64,000 bases of DNA from Bactrocera neohumeralis. Its lineage: Eukaryota; Arthropoda; Insecta; Diptera; Tephritidae. The notes beneath the pieces were generated by a model. The model saw only the letters and a list, made by a program, of their open reading frames with translations. It was not told the DNA's origin and made no database searches. This document shows, piece by piece, positions 1 to 11,412 of this stretch. Where the stretch lies: NCBI RefSeq assembly GCF_024586455.1, contig NC_065920.1, positions 76,624,215-76,688,214 on the forward strand, read 5' to 3'. Each line of letters starts with the position of its first letter. Position 1 is the first letter of the stretch. The translations under genes and the position numbers were made by a program.

Positions 1-400
1 AATAAACAAAATTGTCGCATTTGGAATGATGATGACCCATAATCCATAGTTAAAACGTTGTGAGGATGTAACCTCACTATTTGGTGTGCTTTATGGAGAA
101 TCGTTGGTCCATATTTACTCTAAAATTAAGTCAACCATAATGATACAGACAATGGTGAAAGCTATAGAGCTATGATTAATGGAGGATGCCAATGTGAAAC
201 ACCTTATCATAAACCCAATGAAACGACCAATTTCTTGAAGAAAACTTTTGGTGAGCGCATTACCTCGCGTCGTGGGCGTGTCCTCCAAAATCGTGTGAGT
301 TAGCATTGATGGACTATTTTTTTGGATTTATGTGAAGTCACTTGTCTACGCGGATAAGCTCGAGACGATTAAAGCCTTGGACAATTATATACGGTGGCTT
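1..400 (+). mobile_element. Decayed DDE transposase, C-terminal part (Tc1/mariner superfamily)
   Basis: Relic of an insect transposase that continues to the left of the window. Read in shifting frames, the plus strand gives pieces in the family order: NKQNCRIW near the left edge, then LTIWCALW and IVGPYLL, then KTFGERITSRRG near 240-280, then KSCELALMDYFF near 290-325 (the last catalytic Asp region), then YVKSLVYADKLETI near 333-375. These match the conserved blocks of the transposase family that pairs a DUF4817-type helix-turn-helix with a DDE_3 domain. Frameshifts and stops make it non-functional. It stops near 395-410, where an oppositely oriented relic of the same superfamily begins. Family assignment is from recall of conserved blocks, not from a search. 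Confidence 0.8.
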
Positions 401-1180
401 ACTGCCAACACACGGCACCAATCGCCATCCGTTGAGAACAATTTTCGATAACTCGTTCGAGCATTTCGACTGGTAACTGGAGAATGAGACTCGTGATCTT
501 TTGGCCCAAAGCCTGAATCGAATCGGGATTGTCTGCATAGACCTTAGACATTAAAAAGGACCCACAGAAAGAAGTCTAACGATGTGATGCTACACGATTT
601 TGGTGACCACTCGACCGGCCAAAATGCGGCCTGCTCACTGAAGTGTTCTCTCAATAAATCCAGTGTTTGATGCATTGTGACAGAAGCGGTGCCGTCTTGT
701 TGGCGCTAAATGTCGTCGAGATCAAGAGCTTTAATTACAGGCATAAACTATTCTGTTATCATGACGTTCTTACCGGCATCATTTTTGCAGAAATATGGAG
801 GGATGATTATACCGGCCCACAAACCACACTAAACCATTATTTTTTATAGATGAAATGGCAGCTTTTGAATCTTCTCTAGTTTGTTTTCGTCCAAATGCGG
901 TAATTTTGTTTGTTTATATACCCATTGAGCCAGAAATGCGCCTCATTTGTGAACAAAATTTGGCTCAAAAACGTTGGACCTTCTTTGAACTTTTCAAGAG
1001 CCCATAGAGCGAAGCAATGTCAGTTGCAATGTCGCTTGGAAAGGTCGAGCGGCTCCAGTTCTTGCAAAAACTATATTTTGTATGTTTTCAACTTAAGATC
1101 TCGACGAAAAATGCGCCAAGTGTTTGTATACACTCTCAGCTATGGCTGTTATATAATGCTTGACACGACCCACGCGTGAT
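380..1180 (-). mobile_element. Decayed DDE transposase of the same superfamily, opposite strand
   Basis: Read from 1180 down to 380, the minus strand gives the family order: end of the helix-turn-helix linker (ITAIAESV), then TWRIFRRDLKLKTYKI, then NEAHFWLNGYINKQNYRIW with the first catalytic acidic position near 960, then VWCGLWAGGI (with small frame changes), then SPKSCSITSLDFFLW near 575 and KVYADNPDSIQALGQKI and LERVIENCSQRM down to about 430. Several stop codons and frameshifts are present. About 20 residues around the RRSQELG block of related proteins are missing near 1125. It lies tail to tail with the relic at 1-400, so the two C-terminal ends meet. Confidence 0.82.
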
Positions 1181-2599
1181 CTATCAAAAAAAAGGCTATT
1201 GAAAAAAGGACCCCTACTAGGATCATCATTTAATAAAGATAAGTCTTGGTCATAGCATTAAATTATATGCGTTTTGTCTTTTCTTGAAAACCACTTGTCT
1301 AAAAAAACACCCTTTATATATCTGAAAATTGGAAATTAAGGACTTATACAACTCAATTCTTTGTCTATAGATTAAGGATTTAGTATGTTCGGCAAGAAAC
1401 AACTCAAAACTGTTTCAATGAAAGTATAATCCTATAACTATAGGTCTTTCGACTTGAATGTTCTTTCAAGAATTACAACATCCTGCTTTACCAACTAAAA
1501 CACAAAACAATCGATGGAACACCGAAAATAAAATAACAAAATCCAGATTCGAATATATTTTCTTACCCTTCGGTTCCATTTCTATTGGGTAATTTCGTGT
1601 ATTGCATATCCTGTTGCTCCCAGAACTTGTCAATAAACTGTGGCCGCTTTTGCTAAAGAAGAATGAGAAGATGCCGTTGCAGGCAATGATAAAATTTTAT
1701 TTTTAATATTTCATTATTTTGCTTTGCACACTTTCACGCTCACCTTCGTTTTGAATTTAATAATGCGATATATAAAATTCTCTCTCGGGCATTTGTCGCT
1801 CGCATTCGACACGAGTTCCGCTTCTTGTTCATCTGTTGCATGTTGCCGCCGACGCCTATAAGTAGACAACACACTGCTTAACAATGAATGCATAGCACGC
1901 GTTGAAGAGGTGAAAACAAATAAAAATCGCCATCAACACACACACACACACATACACACAATTGCAATCGTGCGCACTCGTATTTGTTTGTCTGTGTGCA
2001 GTCATGTATTAATGGAAATAAGGCATATGTTATGACATTTGCCAACGAAACGGGGTTGCAATGATAGCACTAAACACGCTTCGCTGCCAAACAAAGCAGT
2101 TAATGAGCACCGCTGTTGCCAGCTCCTCTACCCTCAACCGCTTGTTGCGCCACAACGGCAAAACATGTTGCATGGCTTTGCCACTTGCAGTATACTTTTA
2201 GGCCACTGAACCCTTGAGTATTTGCACAGCACAGCATAAAACATGTGTATGCTCGCCATCTAACTTCCCCACTCCTCCGCCCCCTTTAACTCAGCGACTT
2301 GGCAGTCGAGTAAATCTGCGCCTGTTTAGGCATTTCATATGCAGCTCAAGTGTGTCTCATCGGATTGTGGTTGAAGATGCACTTGGTGCGGTTTTTGTTT
2401 TTTGTGTCGGTGTGTGTGTCTCTCTGTCGAGATAAAAGCTATTTATGTGTTTATTTTAAGGCAAGGTTCGTGCGGTCGCCGCGCGGCCGTTCACTATCCT
2501 ACGCAGAGTGCCAAAAATCCATTGTGTCTGCTCTTCGCTGCAAGCGCATGGCAGCGTGCGGCTTGTGGTTGGCTAAGAGCATTCGCAAGCAGTGACCTA
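1181..2599. other. Gene-free AT-rich stretch
   Basis: No open frame with protein-like composition and no recognisable element. It holds a (CA)n microsatellite at 1936-1960 and a slightly GC-richer part at 2040-2600 with CT/GT-rich tracts. Confidence 0.6.
1936..1960. repeat. (CA)n microsatellite
   Basis: About twelve CA units with one CATA interruption. Confidence 0.9.
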
Positions 2600-2970
2600 A
2601 TTAAGGATTGTATCTAGCTCTGGCAGTAAGTTTTGATTTATTCAAAGCTTTTGGGAATCTTGCCAAAAGCGTTGAGTGGGATGATCGGCTGCGCTCAGTT
2701 TCGGATTGGAGAAATGCAGTACTCGAGTTCGATTCCGTGGAAACCAAACTTTGTGGATGTGGATTCGTGTTTTGTAATATGGGTTCTGGACACATTACTT
2801 CAGTTCTGATAGATTAGGTTAATCTGGTAGGCCAATAAGCCACGCATAGACCAGCTTTGGTTGGTGACCAGTTAGTATTCTCATCATGTTTCTACAGTCT
2901 CTTCTATCGAGTTCCCATAGGAATTTTGTGTACTTTCCATCTACCGTTTTGCTCTCAGGCAACCCGTTTC
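2600..2970 (-). mobile_element. LINE fragment (downstream of RNase H)
   Basis: The minus strand at 2960-2830 reads WNGLPESKTVDGKYTKFL, then DRRDCRNMM and ILTGH. This parallels the LINE relic at 60030-60802, which has WNKLPRCKTAK, KYTKLLFALDRRDCRNMM in the same order, and the two also share obvious nucleotide identity (the CATGTTTCTACAGTCTCTTC stretch at 2886 versus CATGTTCCTACAGTCTCTTC at 60384). This block lies between the RNase H domain and the terminal CCHC-like motif in I/R1-group non-LTR elements. 2600-2830 is less clear and may be the decayed tail. Confidence 0.65.
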
Positions 2971-3231
2971 ATCGGGTTTTTATTGTCTTTATCCCAAATT
3001 GATAATATTGGTTTGAGAGAACTTATGGGTATACATATTAAGTGAATTTCAAAAATTTTCGGTATTTTGTAGGATTAACAGCCTGTGGCTAGATTTTTAT
3101 CCGGGTTCATTTCGGATATATAGAACTGACTGTATTGGGAACCGTAGATGAACATTTCATGAACTTTTTCACCGAAACTAAGCTGAAAAATGAAAAAAAG
3201 TTTCCGAGAAGTTGTGACGACCAACTGCAAA

Positions 3232-3400
3232 TAGTTATAATTATGGAACCATATATGATCCTATCTGGGTCCCCAGAGGAGAAATTCTCATTATTCTGAC
3301 TAACAGTTGAAGAGTTCAATAGGAAACCTATGAATACTGTTAATGATTATACTACATCTGGAAACCAAATAATGATTGCATATTTTCAAATATAGTTTTC
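3232..3400 (+). repeat. Direct repeat, copy 1, left of the Helitron relic
   Basis: Shares GTTATAATTA, TGAATACTGTTAA and GGAAAC..AA.TAATGAT.G in the same order with 5227-5360. The two copies flank the Helitron relic in the same orientation. Confidence 0.4.
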
Positions 3401-3521
3401 AAGCGTTAATATGAACACATAATGAGGTCTCTGGGTATATTCCAGGGTCGACTGTTGAGGACTGTAAAGTCTGTTGAATGATCTGCTGCCCTATCCTTGA
3501 ACAAAAGGAAGACCTTATAAA

Positions 3522-3720
3522 TCTACACTAATATTATAAAGAGGAAAGATTTGTACCTATTTTTGTATGTTTGTATATTTGTAATGAATAGGCTCAAAAA
3601 GTACTGGGCCGATTTAAAAACTTCTTTCGCCAATATAATGCTACATTCTTCCAAATTGACATAGGCTACATTTCATTTTGAAAAAAAATAGGGATCCTTG
3701 GTAAAATTTGAGCAATGTAA
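3522..3720 (+). other. Possible Helitron 5' end
   Basis: Begins TCTACACTAATATTATAAA directly after an A. Helitrons start with 5'-TC and insert between A and T. The downstream text (TTGTATGTTTGTA, then GGGCCGATTT) resembles the repeated leader found at such ends in insects. It lies 420 bp upstream of the helicase relic in the same orientation. A matching 3' end with CTRR could not be fixed; a degenerate hairpin near 5207-5226 is the best candidate. Confidence 0.4.
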
Positions 3721-3944
3721 CCGAAGGTGTAGAAAAATGAGTCTTAAAATGTCTTTCGTCGAATGCGCTGCCGAAACTATTAGCGATAGAACAAAATAAT
3801 ATACAACAATATTGAGGAACACCATAATGTCTACAAAAAACTCGCGGTAGCATATGTCCAACTATTGTAGTTATGTCACTACAACAACTTTTTTCATTTT
3901 AAATATTAATGAAAATGTTAACCAAATTCAAACCATGCTATTTA

Positions 3945-5147
3945 TGTGTTTATATTAATGTGTATTTCAACTCAAAGAATACAGGACAGCCAGTGGAAAC
4001 ACTGCCAGCAACAAAATTAACATTGACGAGTTTTTTCTCAGCTTTCGTCAGTGATCCGTTTACGAGAACGTTGCTCTATTCGAAAATACCCTGATATTAT
4101 ATATGGAATGAACCGTCGAAGAAATAGTTGCGCAGAAAGCAAGACCAACCAGTAGACGACGACTGCTTCTACCTTCGTTTGCTATTGATTAATGTACGCG
4201 GTTTAACTTTATTTGAGTCATTGCTCACCGTGAATGGTGCGGTGTGTGCAACTTTTTGAGAAGCAAGCCAGCAATTACAATTGCTTGAACATGATAATCA
4301 CTGGAATCAAATGATGGACGATGCGATAGCTACTTCGAATACAAATGAGGATCGCACACTTTTCGCGATAATCATTTCGACATATCAGCCTTCAAATCCG
4401 CGTCAATTATGGGATACGAACAAAAAAAACATTGCCAAAGACATTTTACATGGCCTTCGCTAAAAATTGGAAATGGTAGAATTTCGGTTGATACTTCCGG
4501 TGGTTCGATATCAATTCCATCTTCCCTTTGTAAATTCACGAAAGATGAACTCATCAGAAATGTTCGGACATTGGCCAAATTATCGTAACTATGATTCCTT
4601 AAGTGCACGCGCAATGTTAGCTGCCAAAAATACCGATGTTGTTGACTTAAACTGGAAGATTCAAAGTCAAATTCCGGGAAGCTTTGCGCTCGTACAAATC
4701 GATCGATCGTCTTGACAATGAAGACGGCGCCGTGAACTATCCAGTGGTATTTCGAAATTCTTTGGACAGGTATTATTTGCGTCTCAAAGTTGGATCGGTC
4801 GTTATTATGTTCCGCAATCATCATGCCCCGAAACTGTGTAATTCAACCCGACTGATTGTGACGCACCTATCGAATACAAGGGGCAGAATGCTTGATTCTA
4901 CGAATTCCTTTGAGTTCTAACGATTTCCCATTTCAGTTCACGTATTTCGTTTCCAGTGAAAATTGCATGTGAGATGAGAATCACCTAAGGATAGTCGCAT
5001 AGTGTGAGGCATAAATTTGGAAATGTTATGTTTTTCACACGGCCGTGGCGTGCTCACGAGTTGGAAAACCATCTTTTCTGTACACCGGAACAGAAACCAA
5101 AAAATGTTGTTTATCAAGCTGCGTTACAATGAAAAAAAAAAACAAAA
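3945..5147 (+). mobile_element. Helitron Pif1-like helicase relic with the core deleted
   Basis: The plus strand reads, with frameshifts, the linker and helicase C-terminal part of an insect Helitron protein: TLTSFFSAFVSDPFTRTLLY (4018-4077), YYIWN, CFYLRLLLINVRG (4164-4203), LLEHDNHWNQMMDDA (4285-4325), LFAIIISTYQPSNPRQLW (4360-4415), KIGNGRISVDTSGGSISIP (4463-4520), ARAMLAAKNTDV (4605-4640), QIPG then RSYKSID, AVNYPVVFRNSLD (4730-4765), LKVGSVVIMFRN (4785-4820), CNSTRLIVTHL and finally CSRVGKP-like and KNVVYQAAL near 5100-5130. The ATP-binding (Walker A) and central motifs that should lie between SEDILHR-like and KIGNG are absent, so about 300 residues were deleted. No REP domain is seen. 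Non-functional. Confidence 0.85.
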
Positions 5148-5226
5148 ATTAAATGATAAATTTAACTTTCTTTACATTTCAAAACACATAATTTCATGCA
5201 GTACAACGGCTGCGGAGTCAGCTGTA

Positions 5227-5360
5227 TAGTTATAATTAGAGAGCTCATGGGCTTCCTTCTGAATACTGTTAACGAGTTAATACCAGTGGATCGATTCGTA
5301 CAGCTTCTATTGAAAGTTAGCATGGGAAACCCAAGTAATGATGGTGCATGTGAACAATAA
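5227..5360 (+). repeat. Direct repeat, copy 2, right of the Helitron relic
   Basis: Diverged partner of 3232-3400. It starts at GTTATAATTAGAGAGC and runs through TGAATACTGTTAACGAG to GGAAACCCAAGTAATGATGG. Copy 2 has about 30 bp between the last two blocks that copy 1 lacks. Confidence 0.4.
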
Positions 5361-6775
5361 GGTTCTCTCATTTTTTTCAGGACTGTATCGACAGTAATTC
5401 ATGATTAAGTCTCTAAGGCTTACGGCTAGGGCCGTCTGCTATAAACGGATCCAATATTAAAGCTAAGTTCTACGAACGTAAAACTTTTAGAACCATAAAC
5501 AGTCGTTAAAACCTCATTCCAATTAACACAACCTTACAGATGACATAACTGAACCGCTTTGTAATATCGGACAAAGCTTTAAACCAACATAATTTAATAA
5601 AAGAAATATTTTAGTCCCCATCAAAAGCCGAAGTGACAAGAATTTTATCACAGACGTTAATTCACAATGTTGCTGCTTAAAGATGCCTTTGAGTGCATTT
5701 GAAATTACCACAGTCTAATTAAGTTGTATGCGTGGCATGAGTAAGAATATCTATAAAAGAGAGTTTACTTTATTTTATGAAGGAAGACAGACACATTAAA
5801 GAAAGCCAGTGAAAAACACTGAGTGGAGGTTGTGATAAGAGGGCAATACGTTGTCTTTACTAAGTGCATACATATTTACAAACTTGGCACAGTGAACATT
5901 AGGGGTGATTTACATTGTCGCGAATAATATATTTGAAACAGAAAGCGAGAAAAATCGGATCTACTAGATTTGGGAACCTCGTAAGCGGCGACTACGTCAA
6001 TAAAGAAGGAGAAGACTAGATTTGGGAGGTTCCATTACAATTTGGTACTTTGAGATCTCGGTATATCCGAGTTGTTGCGCAGTGCACTTCAGACGTGTGA
6101 TTCCTTGACAAGAAAAGAACAGGTAAAGTTCGAATATGCAGCCTGACGAAGTGACTTGGCAGAAACCAACCGAGGTCCAGTGCTCTATTGGGAGCTGCAG
6201 GAAATGAAGATATAAGTCACATGACAAATATTTTTCTGCAAAAGGCCACATCCCTAATATGCTTACTTGCGTACATTCATAGATATATGAAAAAAAGCTC
6301 TAGTGAAGTGATTCAAATAGAAATGTGATACTAGAAGGTCATACAATGAATGTACGAGGAGCTGCTAGGAGGTATCTAAGTGGATGCTGCAGGCGAAGGC
6401 GTTGAATAAATTTCACTTGCGTAAAAGAAAACAGACAAATCACAAAGTGATGAGTATTGAGGCGAGTTACGTGGAATGGCAAGTGATGCGAAAGCAATCA
6501 GGCAATCATGGGATGTGGAGAGCAGTTACTCATATTACCTTATTGCCAAGGAAGAGATGCTGTGAACATACGAACACAAATATAAATATATATGTGCTTT
6601 ATACATAAATACTTCATTATAGGGTGAGCCTAAAAAAAACAAGTTTTTATTATTTATTGATTTTGAGGCATTACTTTTTTAAAAAATAAATGAAAAATTG
6701 CAAAACTTATTGAAAATCTTGGAGTTGAATCAAACCTCAAACTCCTCATTTTCATTCTTCTGTGCGACAGAGTGA
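5361..6775. other. Gene-free stretch
   Basis: No convincing coding or element content, apart from a 35-bp scrap at 5981-6015. Read on the minus strand, the scrap matches the start of the dispersed repeat at 25032 (CTTTATTG.CGTAG....CGCTTAC). Confidence 0.5.
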
Positions 6776-8232
6776 TTGAAATTCTCCAAGGTGGAGTTCC
6801 CGTTCCGTACTGCACCGTGTTCGAGTTGCTACATGAGTATCTCGGCAGGCAGTGGTCTTGCCATCAACTCAAATAAAAGATGGTTTTATTTACTAGAATA
6901 TACAAGATCTCGGTGGCACCGCTGCCGCAAATGGAAGACACCCGTCTGCAATCGGCGAATATAGTGAAATATCTATGGCACATCCTGGCAAACAGGCATC
7001 GCTTACCTTATAGTTCCTGCTGTAGAGGAGCAATTGACAAAAGGTGGGGTTTCTCACCGAATGTGGTCCTCTGGCTCTACGACTCCATAGTCAAGCCTAT
7101 TATCTTCTATGGAGTCTTTATGTGGTGGAGACCACTGGAAAAGATCACACTTGCAAAGAAACTTGAAAGCATTCAACTGGCGGCGCTCGTCAACATAAGT
7201 GGTGCACTAAGGTCCACTCCAACCATGGTAATTAACGCCATTTTGCACATAGTGTCCGTAGATGTAGTCGGAAGGTGTATGGCTGCGAAAGTTGCTATTA
7301 GACTCAGAGAATCTGGGTCCTTAAAAGAAAACGTGTCTGAACGTGTCTTTGACTTCATACCAAATCACTTGAATCATGGAGTGCCAAAACAAACTGGCGG
7401 CTCCTTCTGTGCCCATATATCCCGGTGAGGGAGTTGTGGGTGGAAAGAAGCCGCTGGACGAGAGACGCAGTGAGCTTCTTTACGGATGGATCAAAGCTTG
7501 CGGGGAACGTTGGTGGAGGGATTTACTGTCAGCAGCTCTCTATCAACTCCAGTTTCAGATTTTCTGACTATTGCAGCCGAGGTTGCAGCTATTAAAGTAG
7601 TAGATTTACTGCTCCGGAGTGCAGCCGCCTTTAGCGGAGTAACCACTCAGATAGCAGAGCGGCGATACTAGACTTGAACTCAATAACAGTGCGTTCAGGA
7701 TTGGTCAAGGAGTGCCTAATCTCGCTATCAATCGCATCGACTGTTTTTGCGATAAGACTAGTATGAGTGCCAGGCCATAGCGGAATCGCAGGAAATTGCA
7801 AAGCTGATGAGCTAGCAAGGAAAGGCACCCTAGAACCGCTATCGGTAGAATGGGAGCGGGTCGGTGCTCCAGTATCCTCTTATGCTCCACTACTAGATAG
7901 CTGGACTTCGTAGAAACTTGGCCAGCGTTGCGCTATCCTTGATACATGTGAAGTCACAAAACCTTTTGGCCCAAGATCGATCGCAAGAAATCTAGTGATC
8001 TCTTTGCCTTCAATAATGCTAATCTCTCCCTAGGGAGGTCAAGACCTAGACACTTGGGAGCGCATATCTTTAGACATCCACCGAACTGGCGAAAATGGAA
8101 ATTTGTATTGGTAACTAAGCATTCTGCTAATTTATAAGTTCGAACACAAGAGTTCTTATTTCTAAGGCTTCACAAAGGACTACATATAACAGTCCACGTG
8201 CTATCTCTTTAAATCAGCCATCTAACCTAAAC
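6776..8232 (+). mobile_element. LINE relic: end of reverse transcriptase plus RNase H and 3' tail (I/R1 group)
   Basis: Plus-strand non-LTR retrotransposon, 5' truncated. A decayed LQGGVPVP near 6785 recalls the RT motif TPQGGVLSP. GLAINSNK then MVLFTRIYKI (6850-6910) is the thumb-side block, followed by KYLWHILANRH and a 183-codon open frame to 7428 with RWGFSPNVVLWLYDSIVKPI and ISGALRSTPTMVINAILHIV. RNase H follows in another frame: FFTDGSKLAGNVGGGIYC (7477-7535; catalytic Asp in TDGS), DSRAAILDL near 7650 and VPGHSGIAGNCKADELARK near 7768-7825. The tail at 8170-8228 (TCACAAAGGACT ... ATCAGCCATCTAACCTAA) recurs inverted at 35118-35198. Frameshifts and stops make it dead. Confidence 0.88.
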
Positions 8233-8310
8233 GTAAATGGAAAATCAAAAATCACAATGTGCCATCTGTTAATGTTATTATTAAGAACTCAAACCTTATC
8301 AGAATCTTTT

Positions 8311-9105
8311 TACAACCTGAACTGGGTTTATTGAGATTGCCGCGAAGTTTGTTACATATATGTAGAAAGAAACGTTGGAGGCTCTATAAGGTATGTATCT
8401 ATATATAGAATCAGCGTGAAGAACTGAGTCGATTTAGTCATATCCATCAGTCCCTTCGTCTGTCCCGCCATCCGTCTGTATAAATGCGAACCAGTCCCTT
8501 CGGTTTTGAGATATCGATCTGCAATTATGCATACGTTCTTTTCTCTCCAAGAAGCTGCTAATTTGTCAGAACCGTCCTCTTCGGATAACTACAGCATATA
8601 GCTGTCGTAAGAGCTGACCGATCAAACTCAATTCCTTGTATTAACAATTTTTTGAAGATATATCTTTACGAAATTTGGTAGGGGTTATTTTCCTATTTTA
8701 ATCTCCGAAGAAATTGTTTAGATCGGCCCAATACAGCGTATAGCTGCCATAAAAAGCGACCGATCAAATTAAAGTTAAAATATGGGAAGCTTTTTTAATA
8801 GAGAAGCTATCTTCACGAAATTTTACACGAATTATTTCCCAAAGTAAGACTGTCATCTCCGAACAAATGGTTCAGATCGGCCTACTATAGTTTATAGCTG
8901 CCATACAAACTGAGTGATCAACATCAATTCTCGGTATGAACATCTTTTTTTTATAGAAGATATTTTCACGAAATTTGGCACAGATTTTTTACCAAGGTAA
9001 TAGTACTTGTATTTGAAGAAATTATTCAGATCGGAAGACTATAGGATATAGCTACCATACAAACTGACCGAACAAAAGCAAGTTCTTGTATATAAACTGT
9101 TTTTA
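8311..9105 (+). repeat. Dispersed repeat 'P' (CCATACAAACTGA family)
   Basis: Non-coding dispersed repeat seen at least eight times in the window, in both orientations. This copy opens with a CTGAACTGGGTTTATTGAGA-type head, then GAGCTGAGTCGATTTAG-like and GTCTGTCCGCC tracts, then internal units spaced 142, 154 and 154 bp. Each unit holds AGCTGCCATACAAACTGA, GATCAAA..CAAGTTCTTG, TTCACGAAATTTGGCAC and GAAGAAATTGTTCAGATCGG. No protein is encoded. Confidence 0.85.
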
Positions 9106-9580
9106 TTTGTGAAAAATCTTATAGTTTCTAATACATTTCTAGCTTTTTGTCATTTCGGAAAAAAAATTCACGAACTCTAAGTGGAAATATGTTTTTTGGT
9201 CCACCCTAATATATAAATAATACATGAGAAACAATATTCGCCTACACTTAAACTTTTTTTTGGTTATTTTAATGTTGCTGAGTGCTTTTATTTAAAAATT
9301 TCTATTAAAACAGGTATCCATGTCAATATGCGCGTGAAGCTGTATGAGAAACGTGGGTGTGCTGTGTATGTGTGTGTATAACGCAACTTCTGCTAAATTA
9401 GATCAAATTTAATTAACTACCAATTTGGCGTGTACATAGCGGCATAGAAAAATGAGAGTGATATGCGTGTGTGTGAGAGGGTGTGCGTTGTATTGTGGAA
9501 GTTTTCGACTTCCCATACACACTCATGATACTGAAACTCACCCCGCCGTCGCAATTACATTTTAATTAAGCGCGAACGCG
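9106..9580. other. Gene-free stretch, 3' side of a minus-strand exon
   Basis: AT-rich to 9300, then GT-rich (TGTGTGTGTATAACGC at 9370). On the minus strand it would be the start of the first intron of the candidate gene whose exon ends at 9591. Confidence 0.4.
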
Positions 9581-9590
9581 CGTCACTTAC

Positions 9591-9670
9591 CACAAACAGG
9601 ATGTTGCGGTGGAGGCCACACCGCCGCCATTAGCATCCTTCGACACGCAGCGCCCGAAACATGAGCCCAT
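9591..9670 (-). CDS. Candidate first coding exon of an N-myristoylated protein (unidentified)
   Basis: The minus strand has CAACAATGGGC at the start, a good fly initiation context. It encodes MGSCFGRCVSKDANGGG, then VASTATSCL, and ends at 9591 before GTAAGTGACG, a near-consensus splice donor (phase 2). Gly2 with Ser/Cys next and a second Cys at position 8 fit the N-myristoylation plus palmitoylation signal of membrane-anchored cytoplasmic proteins such as kinases and adaptors. The frame is open upstream to an ATG at 10285 with no stop, so an N-terminal extension cannot be excluded, but that part has the Thr/Ala/Asn-rich, repeat-like look of translated leader. The following exons lie left of 9591, possibly beyond the window. 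Gene not recognised. Confidence 0.5.
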
Positions 9671-11412
9671 TGTTGTCGGCGTGTGGAGCGTTTGCGGCCA
9701 ATGGGATTTTCCAGCAACCAGCCGCAATGAATTGGCTAACGGTAAATGCGTTTGTGCGGGCTTGGGACTAACTTTCGCCTTGCCAACACAGCAACGTTGT
9801 AGCAATACCGTTAAGGCTACACCAACAGCAACAAACACGTGGTAAAGCTGGATCAAAGTGAAGCGTATGGCTGTCAGGTGCGCGCGGGCGCTAGTTCCTG
9901 CTCCGCGGCTGTAATTGCAAGCGCAAACGTTTACAGCCACCAGTGCCAGCTGTGCTTGTGTGCTGCACTTGCACTGGCGTTGCACAGATTTCACCTCCGT
10001 TGGGCGCTGTGGTCCTCCACACGCATACGCTGAGCTTGTCGGGCGACACACAGCTGACGCGCTGTTGTGGCTGCTGTGCGCTTTTGTTGCTGGCTTAAGC
10101 GCTAAACTTAGTGCAGTTGTTATTGCTGTTGTTGCTGGTGTTGTTGTACGGTTTATGGCTGCGTTCGTTGGCTGTGTTGCACTTAATTTGCCGTTATTAT
10201 CTTTTATGTAAGCGCTGTGTGCCTTAACTTTGCGACGTACAGAGCAGCAAACACGGAGCCGCTGCCAACAGGCATCCATTTGCATGGGAATGTGTGCAGT
10301 TTTCCCAGCTGCCGGATGTCTTTAGCAGGAAATCTATATATTTTGATGGCGAACTTTGCTTTAGACATTAGTGCACTTATTAGTTTTTGTTAGTGTAATT
10401 TGTAGTTGCTACTTCCGCCTTTGTTATTGTTATAACAGTTGTGCTAATGTTTCTGTTCTTGTTGTTGTTGCTGGTGTTACATGAACTTGTCTCGTTGCCG
10501 TCGATATGCTTTGGTTTTGTTGTTTCAGTTACTGCGTCGGCATTGGTTCAGGTCAAGGATTTCGTGGTGGTTCAATGTTGTTAAGCGCCGCAAAGTATGC
10601 ATCAAGTATTGCATATGTTTAGGGAAAAGAAGTTTTCAGGCGTTGTTTGTTAACTTTTTGCCATTTTCATAGCACTTTTAGCAAATTGCTTTACATATTA
10701 ACACAAACACTTAGACACACATTATTGTGGTGGCACAACAAAGCTTGAGCCAAACACTGAAAGCACTGGGAATTAACGCTAATCAATGTCGCTGCCTGCC
10801 ATTTTCACTGCCTACTTTTGTGCGCGCACTAAGCAGACGTGTGCTTTCAATAATATTTTTCTTAAGGTTATTCACTTCTGCCCCTTTGCTTACTTCTATT
10901 TTTTTTCTATTTCACACAAAAAAGTCTTTAGTTCACTTCTTTCCCAAAGGCATATGAGTAATTTTTAATCACTCGCCATTTTCGCCATTGTTATTTTGTT
11001 CGCTTGTCACGAGCGTGCCACATTCGCTGCCAGCACAAAGCAGCTTTAGCCACAAATCAACCTGAACATGGTCAAAAGACAAAGGAAAAGCGAGTCGAAC
11101 AAAAAAAAAACAACCGCAAACACCCGCACGTCCGCGTAATAAAGTAAGTGAAAGAATGGAAATAGAGAGCGCGTCAAAGTGTTCGCCGTCGTTCGTGTTG
11201 ACGTTGTACAGCAACAGTGACTTCTGTTGGTGTTATCTGCGGCCCTTGTCTTGCTTTGAGTGCGTCACGTCACTGCATGACACCGACACCAATGCCACAA
11301 CTCTCACAACTGTCGTCGTACGCTGTGAAGCGCTCGGCTGCAAGCGCCCGCAAGCGTGTAAAAGTTCAAAACATAGTGCAAACAAACAAAGGCGCTCGGT
11401 GGCCTAATGAAG
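9671..11412. promoter_or_regulatory. GC-richer leader/promoter region, possibly bidirectional
   Basis: Element-free region of higher GC than its flanks. On the minus strand it carries CAACAACAAC tracts typical of fly 5' leaders and would be the leader of the exon at 9591-9670. On the plus strand 10970-11412 is similar in composition and ends in ATGAAG followed by GTATGTAAAG at 11413, a possible donor of a non-coding or barely coding first exon running the other way. No clear TATA box was fixed. Confidence 0.35.

Noticed and set aside
9671..10285. The 205-codon upstream extension of the MGSCFG frame as coding
   Set aside because: It is open, but its Thr/Ala/Asn-rich wording looks like translated leader with CA/GT-type simple sequence, and the internal ATG at 9670 has a better context and a lipidation-type start. 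Left as an alternative only.
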